This document shows, in pieces, positions 43,883 to 55,185 of a stretch of DNA of 64,000 nucleotides. Position numbers and translations under genes: made by a program. Location: the NCBI GenBank assembly GCA_038503065.1, contig JBCAMK010000002.1, positions 1,116,001 through 1,180,000 of the forward strand. Reading direction: 5' to 3'. Origin of the DNA: Paragyromitra xinjiangensis (lineage: Eukaryota > Ascomycota > Pezizomycetes > Pezizales > Discinaceae). The stretch's first letter is position 1. Each line of letters opens with the position of its first letter. The notes under the pieces were generated by a model, which worked only from the letters and a program-made list of their open reading frames with translations, was not told the origin of the DNA and searched no databases.

Positions 43883-45118
43883 CTACCTCGCCTTCATCTC
43901 CACATTCCAATCCTCTACAAACTTCTCGTACCTCCTAATATCCTGAGTATCCGTGAAACCATGCAACGCAAATCTAGCAAGCCGTCTCAGCCATTTCCCA
44001 GAGCCATATGCATCATCTTTGTACCCAGGCAACGCTGCCTCTATTTCGGTATCAAAAATTTCCTTTAGTTTGCACTCGTCTTCTGAAAGTTCCTTCGGGG
44101 GAAGTAAGTCAATATCACCATCCCAATCACTCGGACCATCTCCAAAGTCCCACAACCACACCGGCGGTTTCCTGCCAAGGACTGGCGGAACAGAAAGTGC
44201 GCCGTCCCAGTCGAGAACACCTGTAATAGCCCAAGCGCCCCCCTCCTGTGAGACGAGGATGTTGCGTGGCTCGAGGTCCCAATGGAAAAGAACGTTTTCG
44301 CCATCGAAGTCGAGTAGGTTGGCAGCTCTCATTTGCTGAGTAATTTCCAAAAGTTTTTCCCAGTATTCACAGGTGCCACGGTTAGATGTCCATTTTTTAT
44401 CGTAAGTATCCCATGCATGAAATTGGCTGTCGAAAAGGGTTTTGAGATCTTTTGCGGGCTCGGTTACGACACGGTCGGGATCAGAAGTGTCACTTCCAGT
44501 GCTAAATCCAGTTGTTTCAATATCGCATGAAATACTCTCGCATGAAGCGGAAGAGGGAGGGATTGGTGTGGAGGAGGAAGCAACAAGCCGGCCGGCAGTT
44601 GGGAACTTGATATTTTCGATTTTGACAATCAGAGCAGTTATCTGCTCGACGATAGGAATCTTCTCATTATGCGAAAGCTCGCCGTAAATACTGCTAAGTG
44701 AAGTGCCAGCTAGGCGTGTCTGAAAAATATATTCGGATTTTATCAAATTGTTCGCCGTCAAATCATAAGCTTGGATCGCAGCTGCTGGAAAGTGGTTTAC
44801 GACAAATTGCTGAATGGCGATCTGATTTCTGATATCCTCAGACTCGCTAGTATCAGATGTGAAACGTGGGATTCTGACAACACAAGGTGGTCGACCTTGG
44901 CCATCAAAGGTAACCCCAATGACTCTATTGTAGCTGCCGCCTTTGAGGCGCTCGACCAGAGATGGGCGGCCAAGGCCAATAGCGAAGCAGAGATCACTAA
45001 TTTTGTCCTGGAATGTATCGAAAGATTCTTGGTCATACTCGTAAGTAGATGATGATGATGAATGGGGTGCGCTAGAGCTTGCTGGAGACGAGGGATTCTC
45101 CTCAGGTTGCTCAGCCAT
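43883..45118 (-). CDS. Aminoglycoside phosphotransferase-fold (APH) kinase
   Basis: Single exon, 411 codons, ATG at 45118. After a S/P-rich N-terminus (1-30) the APH/choline-kinase-like fold follows: LKGGSYNRVIGV (phosphate loop, about 59-70), CVVRIPRF (ATP-binding Lys replaced by Arg in VVRIPR, common in this family), the catalytic loop FHWDLEPRNILV with D281 and N286 (HxDxxxxN), and the metal-binding VLDWD (D303/D305). Fungal APH-family proteins are numerous and mostly uncharacterised; they phosphorylate small molecules or proteins. A Ser-rich insertion (about 178-222) sits before the catalytic loop. Antibiotic resistance should not be inferred. Confidence 0.88.
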   Translation of the reverse strand: MAEQPEENPSSPASSSAPHSSSSSTYEYDQESFDTFQDKISDLCFAIGLGRPSLVERLKGGSYNRVIGVTFDGQGRPPCVVRIPRFTSDTSESEDIRNQIAIQQFVVNHFPAAAIQAYDLTANNLIKSEYIFQTRLAGTSLSSIYGELSHNEKIPIVEQITALIVKIENIKFPTAGRLVASSSTPIPPSSASCESISCDIETTGFSTGSDTSDPDRVVTEPAKDLKTLFDSQFHAWDTYDKKWTSNRGTCEYWEKLLEITQQMRAANLLDFDGENVLFHWDLEPRNILVSQEGGAWAITGVLDWDGALSVPPVLGRKPPVWLWDFGDGPSDWDGDIDLLPPKELSEDECKLKEIFDTEIEAALPGYKDDAYGSGKWLRRLARFALHGFTDTQDIRRYEKFVEDWNVEMKAR

Positions 45119-45735
45119 AGCTGAAACCGAATCGGAAGATTAATGGTATAGGTTTTGTGCGATGTCTTGGTATGCTGTGACGAGGGGAGCCTTAATAACT
45201 TAGTAAAGATAAACGGGTGTTTGGGTAGAGCAAGTGAATCAACAGGCTACTACAGTAGTGAAGGGTAGATCAACTAACCTGTAAGGAAGCTCTAGCTGCC
45301 GGGAGGGACAAACAATAGATACAGCAAACGTATCACATCCACACCTAATACCCCGAATGCCAAAGACAGAGGGGTCGTCTATTATTTACCCGGACTACAT
45401 ATAGATGTAGAACATGAGCGCTAGGACCCCGATGTCCGAAAATTGAATTCTAGCCAATCCGAACGTCCGCCACCGGTTGGGTTACGATGGTTACCCCAGA
45501 GTAACAGCTGCATCCTCCAGAAACCATTACCGTATAGTTTCGGGCGATGCCCCGGGGGAATCCCACGGAACCAAGCGGTAAGCCCTAGACAAGAAACCCC
45601 CCAAAACGATAAACTGTCATAAAACTAAGAATCTCTTGATCAAAGGAATGTTATGTGCTTCTAACCGATTGGAAAGTAAATTGACCTGTACCATATCCCC
45701 TTTGATGTATCCCATAGACCGTAGCAACGCGATTT
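45119..45735. promoter_or_regulatory. Upstream region of the APH-kinase gene
   Basis: About 600 bases separating the minus-strand start codon from a repeat element. No specific motif recognised. Confidence 0.3.
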
Positions 45736-46523
45736 GGAGACAGATCTGTCCCCAAACTCAAAGCCCCATTTTATTTCCTCTATAGTTTTTTAGCCACCAT
45801 AGATTGTCACTACAAGGAAAATAAAAGTTTGTAGAGAATAAGCAGTAGTACCAGGTAGTATAGAGTCATTCTTGCCAGTCCCTTTACCCATAATCCTGTG
45901 ATTTGGTGAGGTTGGTTAGGTTTTCTCACCAAAAGTAGGCTGGGGCAACCACATTTTGATTTCTCATGCAATTGAGGTATAATAGCCGAATAAAATACAT
46001 GAGCTTTAAGAACTCACTTAAGTAAATAAAAATATATGGTGGCTTATTCCTCCTACTGTTACTTGTAGTGGTGCAATTTTTCGAAAAGTTGGATTTTGTG
46101 ATCAAGATGCCCTAAGCGACCCTCTTTTGTATGGGTGTAACCACCACTTCTGCTAATTTATCTACTATTTTCACTTGAATGGAGTGTATCTTTCATCACT
46201 CAACCATCCTCACATTATCTAGCTCCAAAATTTGCGAGGAGCTCTCTACCTAGGTCACAAGAAAGTATACTGCCTAAGATGTAGATAATTCAGGTTATCT
46301 CATGTGGTGAATCAAATGTCATACTTTAGAGCTGAATTACCACTGATCAGGTTATATCTGGGCATATTTATCTCTTTTTGCCAGCTCAAAGAATAGAAAA
46401 AATCAGAAATAGGTAGCTCCTTCTATCCTTCATCATTCCAGATTTTTTTATAATTTTGTAGTTTTATTTTTCTCTCTCCAAGGCTGGTTGCCACACACTG
46501 TATTTGGGGACATATCTGTCCCC
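45736..46523. mobile_element. About 790-bp element with palindromic ends
   Basis: Left end GGAGACAGATCTGTCCCCAAA and right end TTTGGGGACATATCTGTCCCC are inverted relatives and are themselves near-palindromes (GGGGACAGATMTGTCCCC). The interior is AT-rich with no transposase frame. Likely a non-autonomous DNA element; the exact boundaries and target duplication are not determined. Confidence 0.5.
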
Positions 46524-47348
46524 GATTCATTACGGTGCATGGGATAACACCAACTCCATGCATATAATCTCCGTTGCGGCCGTGCATACATATGCCATGC
46601 ACCATCCCCATCTTGATACCATCCCTATCATACATGTATCCCCAGGGCCTTTTACCTACCCCAGGGATACAAATGGCGATTCTCCTAACAAGACACCCTA
46701 TCGAAATTCCATCCCAGTTTTTCCTAGTCCTTGACAGCGATACGGATCAAATGGAATTATGATGCTGTAATCTACTACTTGGAGCAAGCAATAAGTACCT
46801 GGAAATGCAAACCGGCGCCGTTCAGCCAGTTATGTCTTACTAAATCCTCCAATCGACCAGGGCCCTTTTATGATTTGCATCCCCGGGTACTACATGCTTA
46901 TTCTAAGTAGATCGTATAAATTGAGGGAATCGGTCACTAGAAAACATAGGTATGGGGCGAGAAGGCATGGGGGGGCCTGGACAAGCTTGTTAGCACGCTT
47001 TGGCTGATTTGACCAATCGAAATCCTGAAGGCAGCAGCTAAGGCTTTTAGTCACTAATTGGACCGACCCAAATAAATAATTAGTACCACAAGAACTATAA
47101 TTTTCTTTCTGATGGCGCTTTTTGGCTGTGGTTTACCAGCAAATCTTTTTTTGAAGAGGGTGTGAGCAGGCTTGCTCAGGCCCCCCCTACGCCTTCTTGC
47201 ACCATATAAGAAATCCCTAGAGCCCACTCACCCCGATCAAAATTTAGTCTCCATAAGTAGCGCCTTCGACGAACCTTACCATTTCTCAAAAAAACCCAGC
47301 TATCTTTGTCTCAAGTCTTGAAGCTTTCAATACCATCGATTTCGGCTT
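46524..47348. other. Intergenic, no gene seen
   Basis: Includes one TACATGTA at 46631 and the presumed promoter of the small Cys/His protein gene. No coding frame supported. Confidence 0.4.
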
Positions 47349-47432
47349 GTGAGTACTTTCTATGGAGACTATTCTATTCAAAATTTCCCCTTTAGATTTA
47401 TCATTGATTGGCGTTGTTCGATTAGATCACAG
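47349..47432 (+). other. Probable 5' UTR intron of the small Cys/His gene
   Basis: GTGAGT donor at 47349 and CACAG acceptor at 47432, 84 nt, ending eight bases before the ATG at 47441. The fit of donor and acceptor next to a start codon supports the gene. Confidence 0.5.
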
Positions 47433-47440
47433 CTTTCAAT

Positions 47441-47629
47441 ATGCCAGGAACAGGATCTACCACCCACCACTGCCCTATGAAGAGCAAGGGAAACTGTCGC
47501 AAGGCAAAGACTCCAGGTCCTCCCAAAAGGCCCTACTGCTCTAAACACCAAACGTACTGCGGAGTGCATAATTGGGTGTTCCTCTCAAGCGAAACATGTC
47601 CAAAATGCCCGCCCCCGACGGATTGTTAG
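47441..47629 (+). CDS. 62-residue Cys/His-rich small protein
   Basis: ATG at 47441, 62 codons. Cys and His are regularly placed: C11, C19, C33, H36, C40, H43, C54, C57 and C62 (YCSKHQTYCGVH then CPKC), typical of a small zinc-binding fold. No signal peptide, so probably intracellular. A good 5' UTR intron precedes it. Lysines and prolines surround the cysteines (KAKTPGPPKRP). I do not know a named family; it could be a conserved fungal zinc protein or a recent small gene. Confidence 0.6.
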   Translation: MPGTGSTTHHCPMKSKGNCRKAKTPGPPKRPYCSKHQTYCGVHNWVFLSSETCPKCPPPTDC

Positions 47630-48034
47630 CTACATATACTTTCATCAAATGAATAAGAATGCTGCTAACTGCCTTGAATCTAGGAACTCCAGGAATTACG
47701 ATGCAGATCAGCTTCTTGATCCTTCATTCCCTTCGGAACTACATGTATCTGCAAATGGAAGTTTTGTAGCTAAACAGTCTTGTGGGCTATTTATTGTTTT
47801 TTCTCGTTTTCCTATTTCTCTTTTTCTATTTATCGTTATGCGTTATGTCGAAATCGTGCTCAATGTGAGACTTGAAATAACAGCTGTGTTCTTGACTTCC
47901 CGCACTTAGGATCATTGCTATTACAGGAATATCAGTGCTTAACCTTCCAACCTTGATTAGTAAGTTTTCAAGTGACAATATTTTCGTCAATGATGTCCAA
48001 ACCATAATTGGCTAGTGTTATAGCTAGGGGTTAC
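47630..48034. other. Intergenic, no gene seen
   Basis: 3' flank of the small Cys/His gene; one TACATGTA at 47740. An 86-codon frame at 47649-47909 has no motif. Confidence 0.4.
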
Positions 48035-48535
48035 CTAGCAAATCAGGGAATACAACAACTTGCTATCCTCGGTCGAAGAATGGCATCCAAGTGAACTACT
48101 ACCCATGACACCGATCTCAATTGGAGCTCCAACCTGGGTTCAGATAGTGCGGACAGGAATCCAAGTCAACACAAGGCCAAGAATTGTGGATAACCAAAAC
48201 TCAATTTTCTGCGGCCTTCTTGTAGTATATAGATTCTGTATATTTTTCCTCGGTTCCCATATCCATGTGGTACGCGCCGAGTGACCACTGATGACCTGTA
48301 AATCTTGCACCAATCGCATATTCATGTACTCAAAGGCCCCAGAGGCAAATAACCCCACCTCAGAAGATTTATATCCACCGCTATAGACGTGAAATCGTCC
48401 GTTTATGTAATCCAAAGCTATACGGAAACGCTCCATTCCACAACGCATAATACGATTCTTATCAAGCCAAGTGGAAATAAAAGGACCAAAAACTCCTCTA
48501 ATGCAAAGAAAAAGCATAAGAATATGCCGCTCCAA
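48035..48535 (-). pseudogene. Unrecognised gene fragment with one internal TGA
   Basis: An open frame from about 48535 to TGA at 48142-48140 continues in the same frame for 34 more codons to TAG at 48037-48035. Residues are protein-like: FRIALDYINGRFHVYSGGY, VQDLQVISGHSARTTWIWEP, RRPQKIEFWLSTILGLVLTW (a TM-like helix ending in IPVRTI), then after the stop TQVGAPIEIGVMGSSSLGCH. No ATG start is evident and it begins a few bases after the VPS9 gene stop. The TGA could be a CGA change. Probably a fragment of a membrane protein gene. Confidence 0.35.
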
Positions 48536-48543
48536 CCTATTAG

Positions 48544-50840
48544 CTACCCCAACGCGCCCCTAGCCTTTAATTCACCCACTAGTCTCTTATAATCTTTCAA
48601 CAACTCGCCCACCTCCGAGATTTTAAGTTCCCCTGGATCTTCCACCTGTAGAAATCTCGCAATTGGCGGAATTTCCATCCTTACTACAGGTAGCGAATTT
48701 GCAAGATCGGGAAACGTCTACGCCGCAAGTTAGTAATTCCCTCTTCAAATATCAAACTTAAATCAAGGTAGATGCATACACTTAACAAATCCACAATCGG
48801 AGCACTATCGTTCCGTTTATGCCCCTTATCCTGGCTCACAATCCCCAACCCTTTTGCAGCCCCCGTGAGAACCTCGGTTTGCGTCAAAGATGTTGCTACA
48901 GGTGTCGAGCTTCTCGAAAAACCTCTCACCGCAAACCTCCCTATCGATGTTCCTAAGCTTCCCAATTTCTCAGCTGCAACCGCAGCTGGTGTTGTTACGG
49001 CTCTTGGTGGGGTTCCGAATGAGGCCTCTTTTTCCTGCTTCACGCTTTGTGTACTTTTGATACTGGCTTCACTGTCGACTCTTTTTAGCCCACCATCACC
49101 ACCTGCTAATGTTGTTTTCTCCTCTTCAAAACCGCTTGCAGCTGGTGGATCTACTAATTTCCTCGCATCTTCCAGTGTCTTTGGCAGCTCCTCGCCCCTC
49201 TTCTCCATTTTTCCAAACAAGAACTTATAGCTACTCTCAAGCGTGTTCCCGATACCCCTGATTCCCTGATCCGCAGTAGAAATAGCTCCAGTAGCAAGGT
49301 CGATTGGTGTTAGATATGACAACCGTCTTGCGGATCCCGTAGCAGGGGCAGTAACCGGAGGCTGCAGGGATATAGCAGACGATGAAGCGGATGCATTTGA
49401 CCCAATTGTTCTTGTAGCGTTGCTAGGTTTCGAAGCGTTTTCGATTGCTGCAGCAGCAGCGGCAGCATGAGCCGCCGCAAGTTTATCAGTTAAATTACTC
49501 AAAGGATCGCCCACTGGCGACCAAGGAATGTCAGGAGACTCTGAACGAGACTCCTCGCGCGGTAACGGACTTCTGCTTCTGCTTCTTGGAGCGTTTCCCT
49601 CCTCTGGGTCCTCTACTTTAAGAGTTGCCAGGTCAACCGTTTCAAGGAATGAAATGGCAGCTTCTAGGTTTGTGAGGCAATAGGCAGCCTCCCCATCAAT
49701 CGCCTTCTTCGCGCGGAAACGTTGGATGAAAAAGAGGTTCGAGATAATGTTGAAGTCTTGTGTTGGTGGCGATATTATAAGGGTGAATATCAGCGTTGGG
49801 AGAATAAAATCAGCGGAGGAAGATGAATTATGGGTAGACAGCCAGTCTTCCGGAAGTTGTATTAGTAAAAGATACTTAGGGTTATCCTGATTATAAATAT
49901 GAGGTGCTGAACATACCGACGATAGCTTTATGGGCTTGTTTTAGCGACGAAAGCTTTCCTAGGGGGTATTTAGGTTCATTCATCCCCACTAGTGCATCCA
50001 CCGCAGACCGAAGCTCTTCCTCTATATCGCCTTGCACTCCCTCTAGCTCAACCCCTAAATGCGCCAACTTCACACCAACAACATTCAAAGCCGCCATTTT
50101 GCTCCTTAAGCTTTCATCTCTAGCTTCATCATCGGTACTTTTATGCCTCCAGATACGATTATATATGCCTTCCGTTATTCTTCTTTCTATAGCTTCTTCG
50201 AAAGCCAACCTCTTCACTTCTAACAGCTTCCTGTCCCGTTTCTTTTGTGCTATCTCACCAAGTGACAGCATCTGTGTCGGATTCTTTGAAGCGGATGGCG
50301 AAGACCGGGGTTTCTTTGATGAGAGCGAGAGGTATGAACCCGAGATGTGGGTGTCGACTTGCTGGAACGCGTGAACGTAAAATTGCTGGAAGAGCTCTGT
50401 GAGCTGTGATACTGCTAAGGGGGTAGGGTGGATTTTTGCAGACAGTGATTCTATAAAGCTGATGTTTCTCAATAACGATTTCGAAAGGTCAGCTTTCCTA
50501 TTATCTGTGCAGCGAATAGAATAGAAGGTATATACCGATCTGTTAAACTAAGCAGCTCCACGGGCAGCTCATCAAATCCCTCAGGGAGGGCTGTTGGAGA
50601 TGGCATCTTCTCCCCATCGTCGTCTTCATTCTCTTCAATAGGAGATGACGGCTCAGAGACCGCGTCCGAGACCTCAGGAATTGTAAGCTCTGTTCCAAGC
50701 CTTGACAGTGGATTCGTAGTCGAAGGCTCTAAACGAGAGAAGGAGCGAGCTCCACGCAGTGAGGGTCGGTCTGGGGAAGCAGATCGTATGGAAGAACCAG
50801 CTGATGGCGTTTGTTCAGGAGCTGGGCGGGAAAGGAGCAT
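48544..50840 (-). CDS. VPS9-domain guanine nucleotide exchange factor (Rab5 family)
   Basis: Four exons on the minus strand: 50840-50536, 50458-49917, 49846-48780 and 48717-48544; introns of 77, 70 and 62 nt (GTATAT, GTATGT with TACTAAT branch, GTATGC). Joined length 695 codons, start MLLSRPAPEQ; the longer open frame upstream has no ATG. Residues about 100-350 form the helical bundle plus VPS9 domain: RFIESLSAKIHPTP, LAFEEAIERRITEGIYNRIW, then SADFILPTLIFTLI and DGEAAYCLTNLEAAISFLE, the two blocks holding the catalytic Asp and Tyr of VPS9 GEFs. The C-terminal half is S/A/T-rich and ends in a conserved-looking ISEVGELLKDYKRLVGELK. It should activate Rab5/Vps21 on endosomes (Vps9/Muk1 role). 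No CUE domain is seen. Confidence 0.85.
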
Positions 50841-51842
50841 TTTGTGAGCAGCAACAAGCGAATATGAGAACAAAAAAGGACACGATAATTCACACTGGGA
50901 ACGATGATGATAAACAGAAAATACTAGATACCTCCTCGTACAGACATGATGGGCAAGATCTGATGATCGCGGCAAAGAATAGGCAGGTCTAATGGCGGCG
51001 AGGGCTTCCGGCTAGTGCAGGCTTTGCTATCCTGTCACTGCTGGTGTTGTGTGTGCTGGTGCTTATCCTCCAGCTTATCGAGCGTGACGATAGCTGCTTC
51101 GATGCGGGGTAGCTGAGGTTCTATGCAAGAGCTCGGTCGCTTCTTGGCGACAAGCCTTAGCACTCACCTGCAGTTGAACACATGGAAGTATAAATGCAAA
51201 AGAAACAGCTCGATTCACCTCTTCATATTGGCCGCATACACGGGTTTAGGTAGACAAGCAGTGATTGGATAAGTCTCAAGGGTGTTGATCAGGAACAAAG
51301 TCAACAAGTGGGGTTGTATCTTGTCAAGATTGTGGTTAGCGGAAAACTGGTCCGATATAGACAAGTCTTTCAGTGACTCCTACCGGATATATTTAAAAGA
51401 AATCTAGCGACCCTAGAGCAGATGTTTTGAATGAAACCGTTCGTAAGAAGGAAAAGGAAATCAACAACACCTTAAAATCCGTGTAACTCGTACAAACTTA
51501 GTGTAACATGAGTTCCAAAATGATAATTGTTGAATCTCTTTGATGTAAATCGCCCCTTCTGATGTTTCTCATAGAATCTCTCAGGATAAAATCTTTTGAA
51601 GTAAAAGATCTTATAAGGCCTAGGAATACATGTAGGTACATGTATTGAATAGGGTTTTGATTCTTTTGTAGTTGTTGGTCACGTCGCTTATGTCACTTGC
51701 CAAGACGGAACCTAATGACGAGTCCCAACAGTCACTCGGCCACGTCTTGGAGCCCATCCTTCATCTCTCCTCCTATTCCTGTACCTGCTTCTTGGCCTCA
51801 CTACTGCCCTGCTACCCTCAAAAACTCTTATAGGTCTACGAA
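50841..51842. promoter_or_regulatory. Divergent intergenic promoter, VPS9 gene and ATG15
   Basis: About 1 kb between two divergent start codons, so it must carry both promoters. It contains two TACATGTA palindromes 10 bp apart (51627, 51637), about 200 bp upstream of the ATG15 start. No other motif is claimed. Confidence 0.4.
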
Positions 51843-54070
51843 ATGCGATCTCTTTCCTTGGACTCTTCGCGGCCTTGTTCATCTGCTGGCAGGATTACAG
51901 CAAGGCTGCTGTTTTCGTTTCTAGCACTATCGCAATTTTCTGCTGTGACAGCTTCCCCAGATCCTATACCACCCCCCTTGCGAGCTACAGCACTACCGGA
52001 TAACATATTTGGCCCTGGCCCGGTGGTTGGAGGCGGCTCGGGGGAAGGGGAAGCAGGTGGAGGAGGAGGTCATACTTTTGTAAGTGTTCCAGAGCTCTAT
52101 CGCGTAACTCACAGCTCGGGAAAGCTCGGTACTTACTTGTTTGTATAGACTCTACGCCACTTACTCCATCATGGAGCTGATCGGTGAGATTCCTCCTTTA
52201 AATAATATTCCAGGATATCTCTGACGTTTATATTCTTAGTTACCCCTATCAGCTTCGTCGATTGGATATTCACCCTGATACCTTGGTTGCCACTGAAGAT
52301 GAGCCTCAACTTCGACCACCACCAAAGCTACCCGCATCCTCACGGTCATGGTCGATAACTCGGCTTGTGGACCGCTCTAAGAATACTATGGAGGATTATC
52401 TATGGGCCCAGCGTGCCCACCTTCCAACCACTTTCGAAGCTAACGCCTGGACAACCGAAGAAATCCCTCAGCCTAATATAACTGACAAGGAGACGATTCT
52501 AAGTCTATCTCGTATTGCACAAGACGCCTATGTCGAAATCCAAGGTGCTGACGATTGGATCGATGTTGGAAACCCGTACAATGTCTCGGATAGCTTCGGC
52601 TGGGAGGGTGATGGTCTAAGGGGACACATTTTTGCGGATGAGACGAATTCAACGGTCATTATCGGACTCAAGGGGACAAGTCCAGCAGTTTTCGACGGTG
52701 CGGAGACTACAACAAACGATAAGATTAACGATAACCTCCTCTTTTCGTGCTGCTGTGGTAGAGTCTCAATGTTGTGGAAAACGGTCTGTGACTGTTTCTC
52801 AGGTACAGCATACACCTGTTACAATACGTGTCTGAAGGACGCCGTCACAGCAGAGAACCGCTATTACCGTGCTTCACTTAACTTGTACTACAACGTGACT
52901 GAGATGTACCCTGATGCAAATATTTGGGTGGTTGGCCACTCCCTCGGTGGATCCATCTCCTCTCTCCTTGGTCAAACTTTTGGACTTCCGGTTGTGGCAT
53001 TTGAAGCTCCCGGTGAAGCTTTGGCCGCACAGCGAATTGGTCTCCCTAAGCCACCAGGAGATCCAAAGGAGGTGAACGGCATGTCGGTATTTCATTTTGG
53101 CCACACAGCGGATCCTGTTTTCATGGGTGCTTGTAACGGCCCAACTTCCGCTTGCTCGATCGGAGGATACGCTATGGAAACAAGGTGTCATAGTGGATTT
53201 GAGTGCGTATACGATACAGTCAGCGACAAAGGCTGGAGAGTGGGATTAGGTTATCACAGGATCCAGCTTGTCATCAAAGATGTTATTGAGGCGTATGATA
53301 ACGTTCCGGAGTGCATCTTCGACGATGGGTGTGTGGATTGCTTCAGCTGGAAATACCTCGAGGGTAACGGCACTAAACCCATAAAGACGTCTACAACTAG
53401 CGTACCCACGAGCACTAGCACAACCACATGCCTGACACCCGGGTGGTGGGGATGCCGTGACCAAACTTCAACTTCAACTACCGCCACCGTCACTTCTCAG
53501 ACAATTACTACTACTACTACTACTCACAAGACAAAGCCTACGACCACATGTTCCCATTATGGGTGGTTCGGAAATTGTCTGGATCCCTCGCCAACGACGA
53601 CAAGCTCTACTACCAGTCCTACCGTAACTACCACAAGCACTACCAAACCTCCCGAGACTACTACCACCACTACGACTACCACATGCACGCATCGTGGTTA
53701 CTTTGGAGGATGCTTAGACCCTACAACTACGACTACAACTAGCACGACTAGTCTTACGGCCACTGCAGTCCCTGTGGAGACTTGCAAAAAATACTATTTC
53801 TTTGGAGACTGTGAAGAGCCCATACCTACTGGTGCTCCTCGCCCAACAACAGCACCCAGTCATCCCCCGAATAAGAACAAGCATTGTCTGAAGCCCGGAT
53901 TCTTTTGGGGATGCCGTGATCCTACCCCTACCGGAGACCTCCCGATGCAGACTGGTGTAAATGAGGATAACAAGGTTCGATGGGTGTGCTCGAAGAGGGT
54001 ACGGGCAGGATGGGGGTGGTGTATTGAGTGGAATAGGATCGTTAATCCGGGGCACGAGCTCCGAATTTAA
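51843..54070 (+). CDS. ATG15: Autophagy-related lipase Atg15
   Basis: Exons 51843-52079, 52149-52183 and 52240-54070 (introns 69 nt GTAAGT...ATAG and 56 nt GTGAGA...TTAG) give 700 codons. An N-terminal signal-anchor (about 19-37) precedes TLRHLLHHGADR-YPYQLRRLDIHP across both introns, the Atg15 signature. The lipase core has NITDKETILSLSRIAQDAYVE, DGLRGHIFADE, IGLKGTSPAVFDGAETTTNDK, FSCCCG and the nucleophile elbow GHSLGGS with Ser325; HTADPVFMG holds the probable Asp and GYHRI the His. Atg15 reaches the vacuole by the multivesicular body route and degrades autophagic body membranes. The Thr-rich C-terminus has five Cys cassettes (see findings). Divergent from the VPS9 gene. Confidence 0.93.
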
Positions 54071-55185
54071 TGCTATGAGTAATAGCCAGATCTAGCTATT
54101 GGTAAGAGTCATTTTCTTTCCTTTTAATTCATTCAACTATCCACTGGGGATCGGAGTTTTCTTTTCCGCTTGTTCAAGAACTTGTTCTTGCTTGCTTGGT
54201 ATTATATATTGTTTCAGTGTTTTTGGGGCCGGTAAGGTTGAGGTATTTTACGCTTTCTTTTTTTACACGACACGATGGACATGAGCCTCAATGGAAGGCG
54301 GCGCATAGATTTATTTGGCATGGATTATTTAGTTTGAAGCAGGGCCACCGCTAGCGAAATTGTGGCCATCCGCTTGCAGTTGGTGCATATGATTGATTTT
54401 TTTGGCTATTTTGGGTTGTAAATTGACTTGATCGTACGCGACGAATGTTGTATTTAAGTACATGTAGTATGAACAATTAGCTGTCAGTAAGTCGAGTTTT
54501 CTCCTGCTTCTTTGTATTGCAGCACTGTTTAATAGATTTTTTTTCTCCTAAGAATCGGCATGAAATGGGACAATCTCGCCTTGTTATCGGTTTGCTCTGC
54601 CAGTTATCGGATATGGCCAGATGGAATCTTTGATAGCTAGTGTTACTCTACAAGGACAGCTAGATCCTGGGCTCGTTCTCATCTCCTACTGCCTATGGCT
54701 ACTGCGCACCGTAGGATCCCGCACACTACCATCCAAAAGATCCTGGAATCTCAACTATCATCGGGCGCTGCAACCAAAAAATTAGAGCAAGCTGGCGAGT
54801 AGAAAATAGAAGGTAAAAATATATATGCAAACCATGAGATACTAAGAAGCATTTCGACACTTTGCATGACCACCTGCTGCAGAAGTCACGGTCTCGACTT
54901 CATTGTCGGGCTTAGTAAGGGGGAAATTTTTTGGTATACGCGCCAAGCTATGCTCTCGATCCAACAAGGTCACAGAGTCACGGGATAATGCTAACCATAA
55001 CGAAAGAAAGGTGCATCTACTCATGCTGACAAGATTCAACTTAGCATAATCCATATGGTTCGCGTGGGTCATGCCAAGCTAGATGATTACACGCAGTAAG
55101 ACGGAAGGTTTTAATCAATATCCTTAGAGGAATGAGTGATAAGTTACAATTTTCTCAGGAAATATATCAACCACAGACTCGACAA
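54071..55185. other. Intergenic, convergent gene ends
   Basis: Between the 3' ends of ATG15 (plus) and the aldo-keto reductase (minus). One TACATGTA at 54459 and a phrase (CCTACTGCCTATGGCT, about 54687) shared with about 40893. No gene. Confidence 0.4.
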
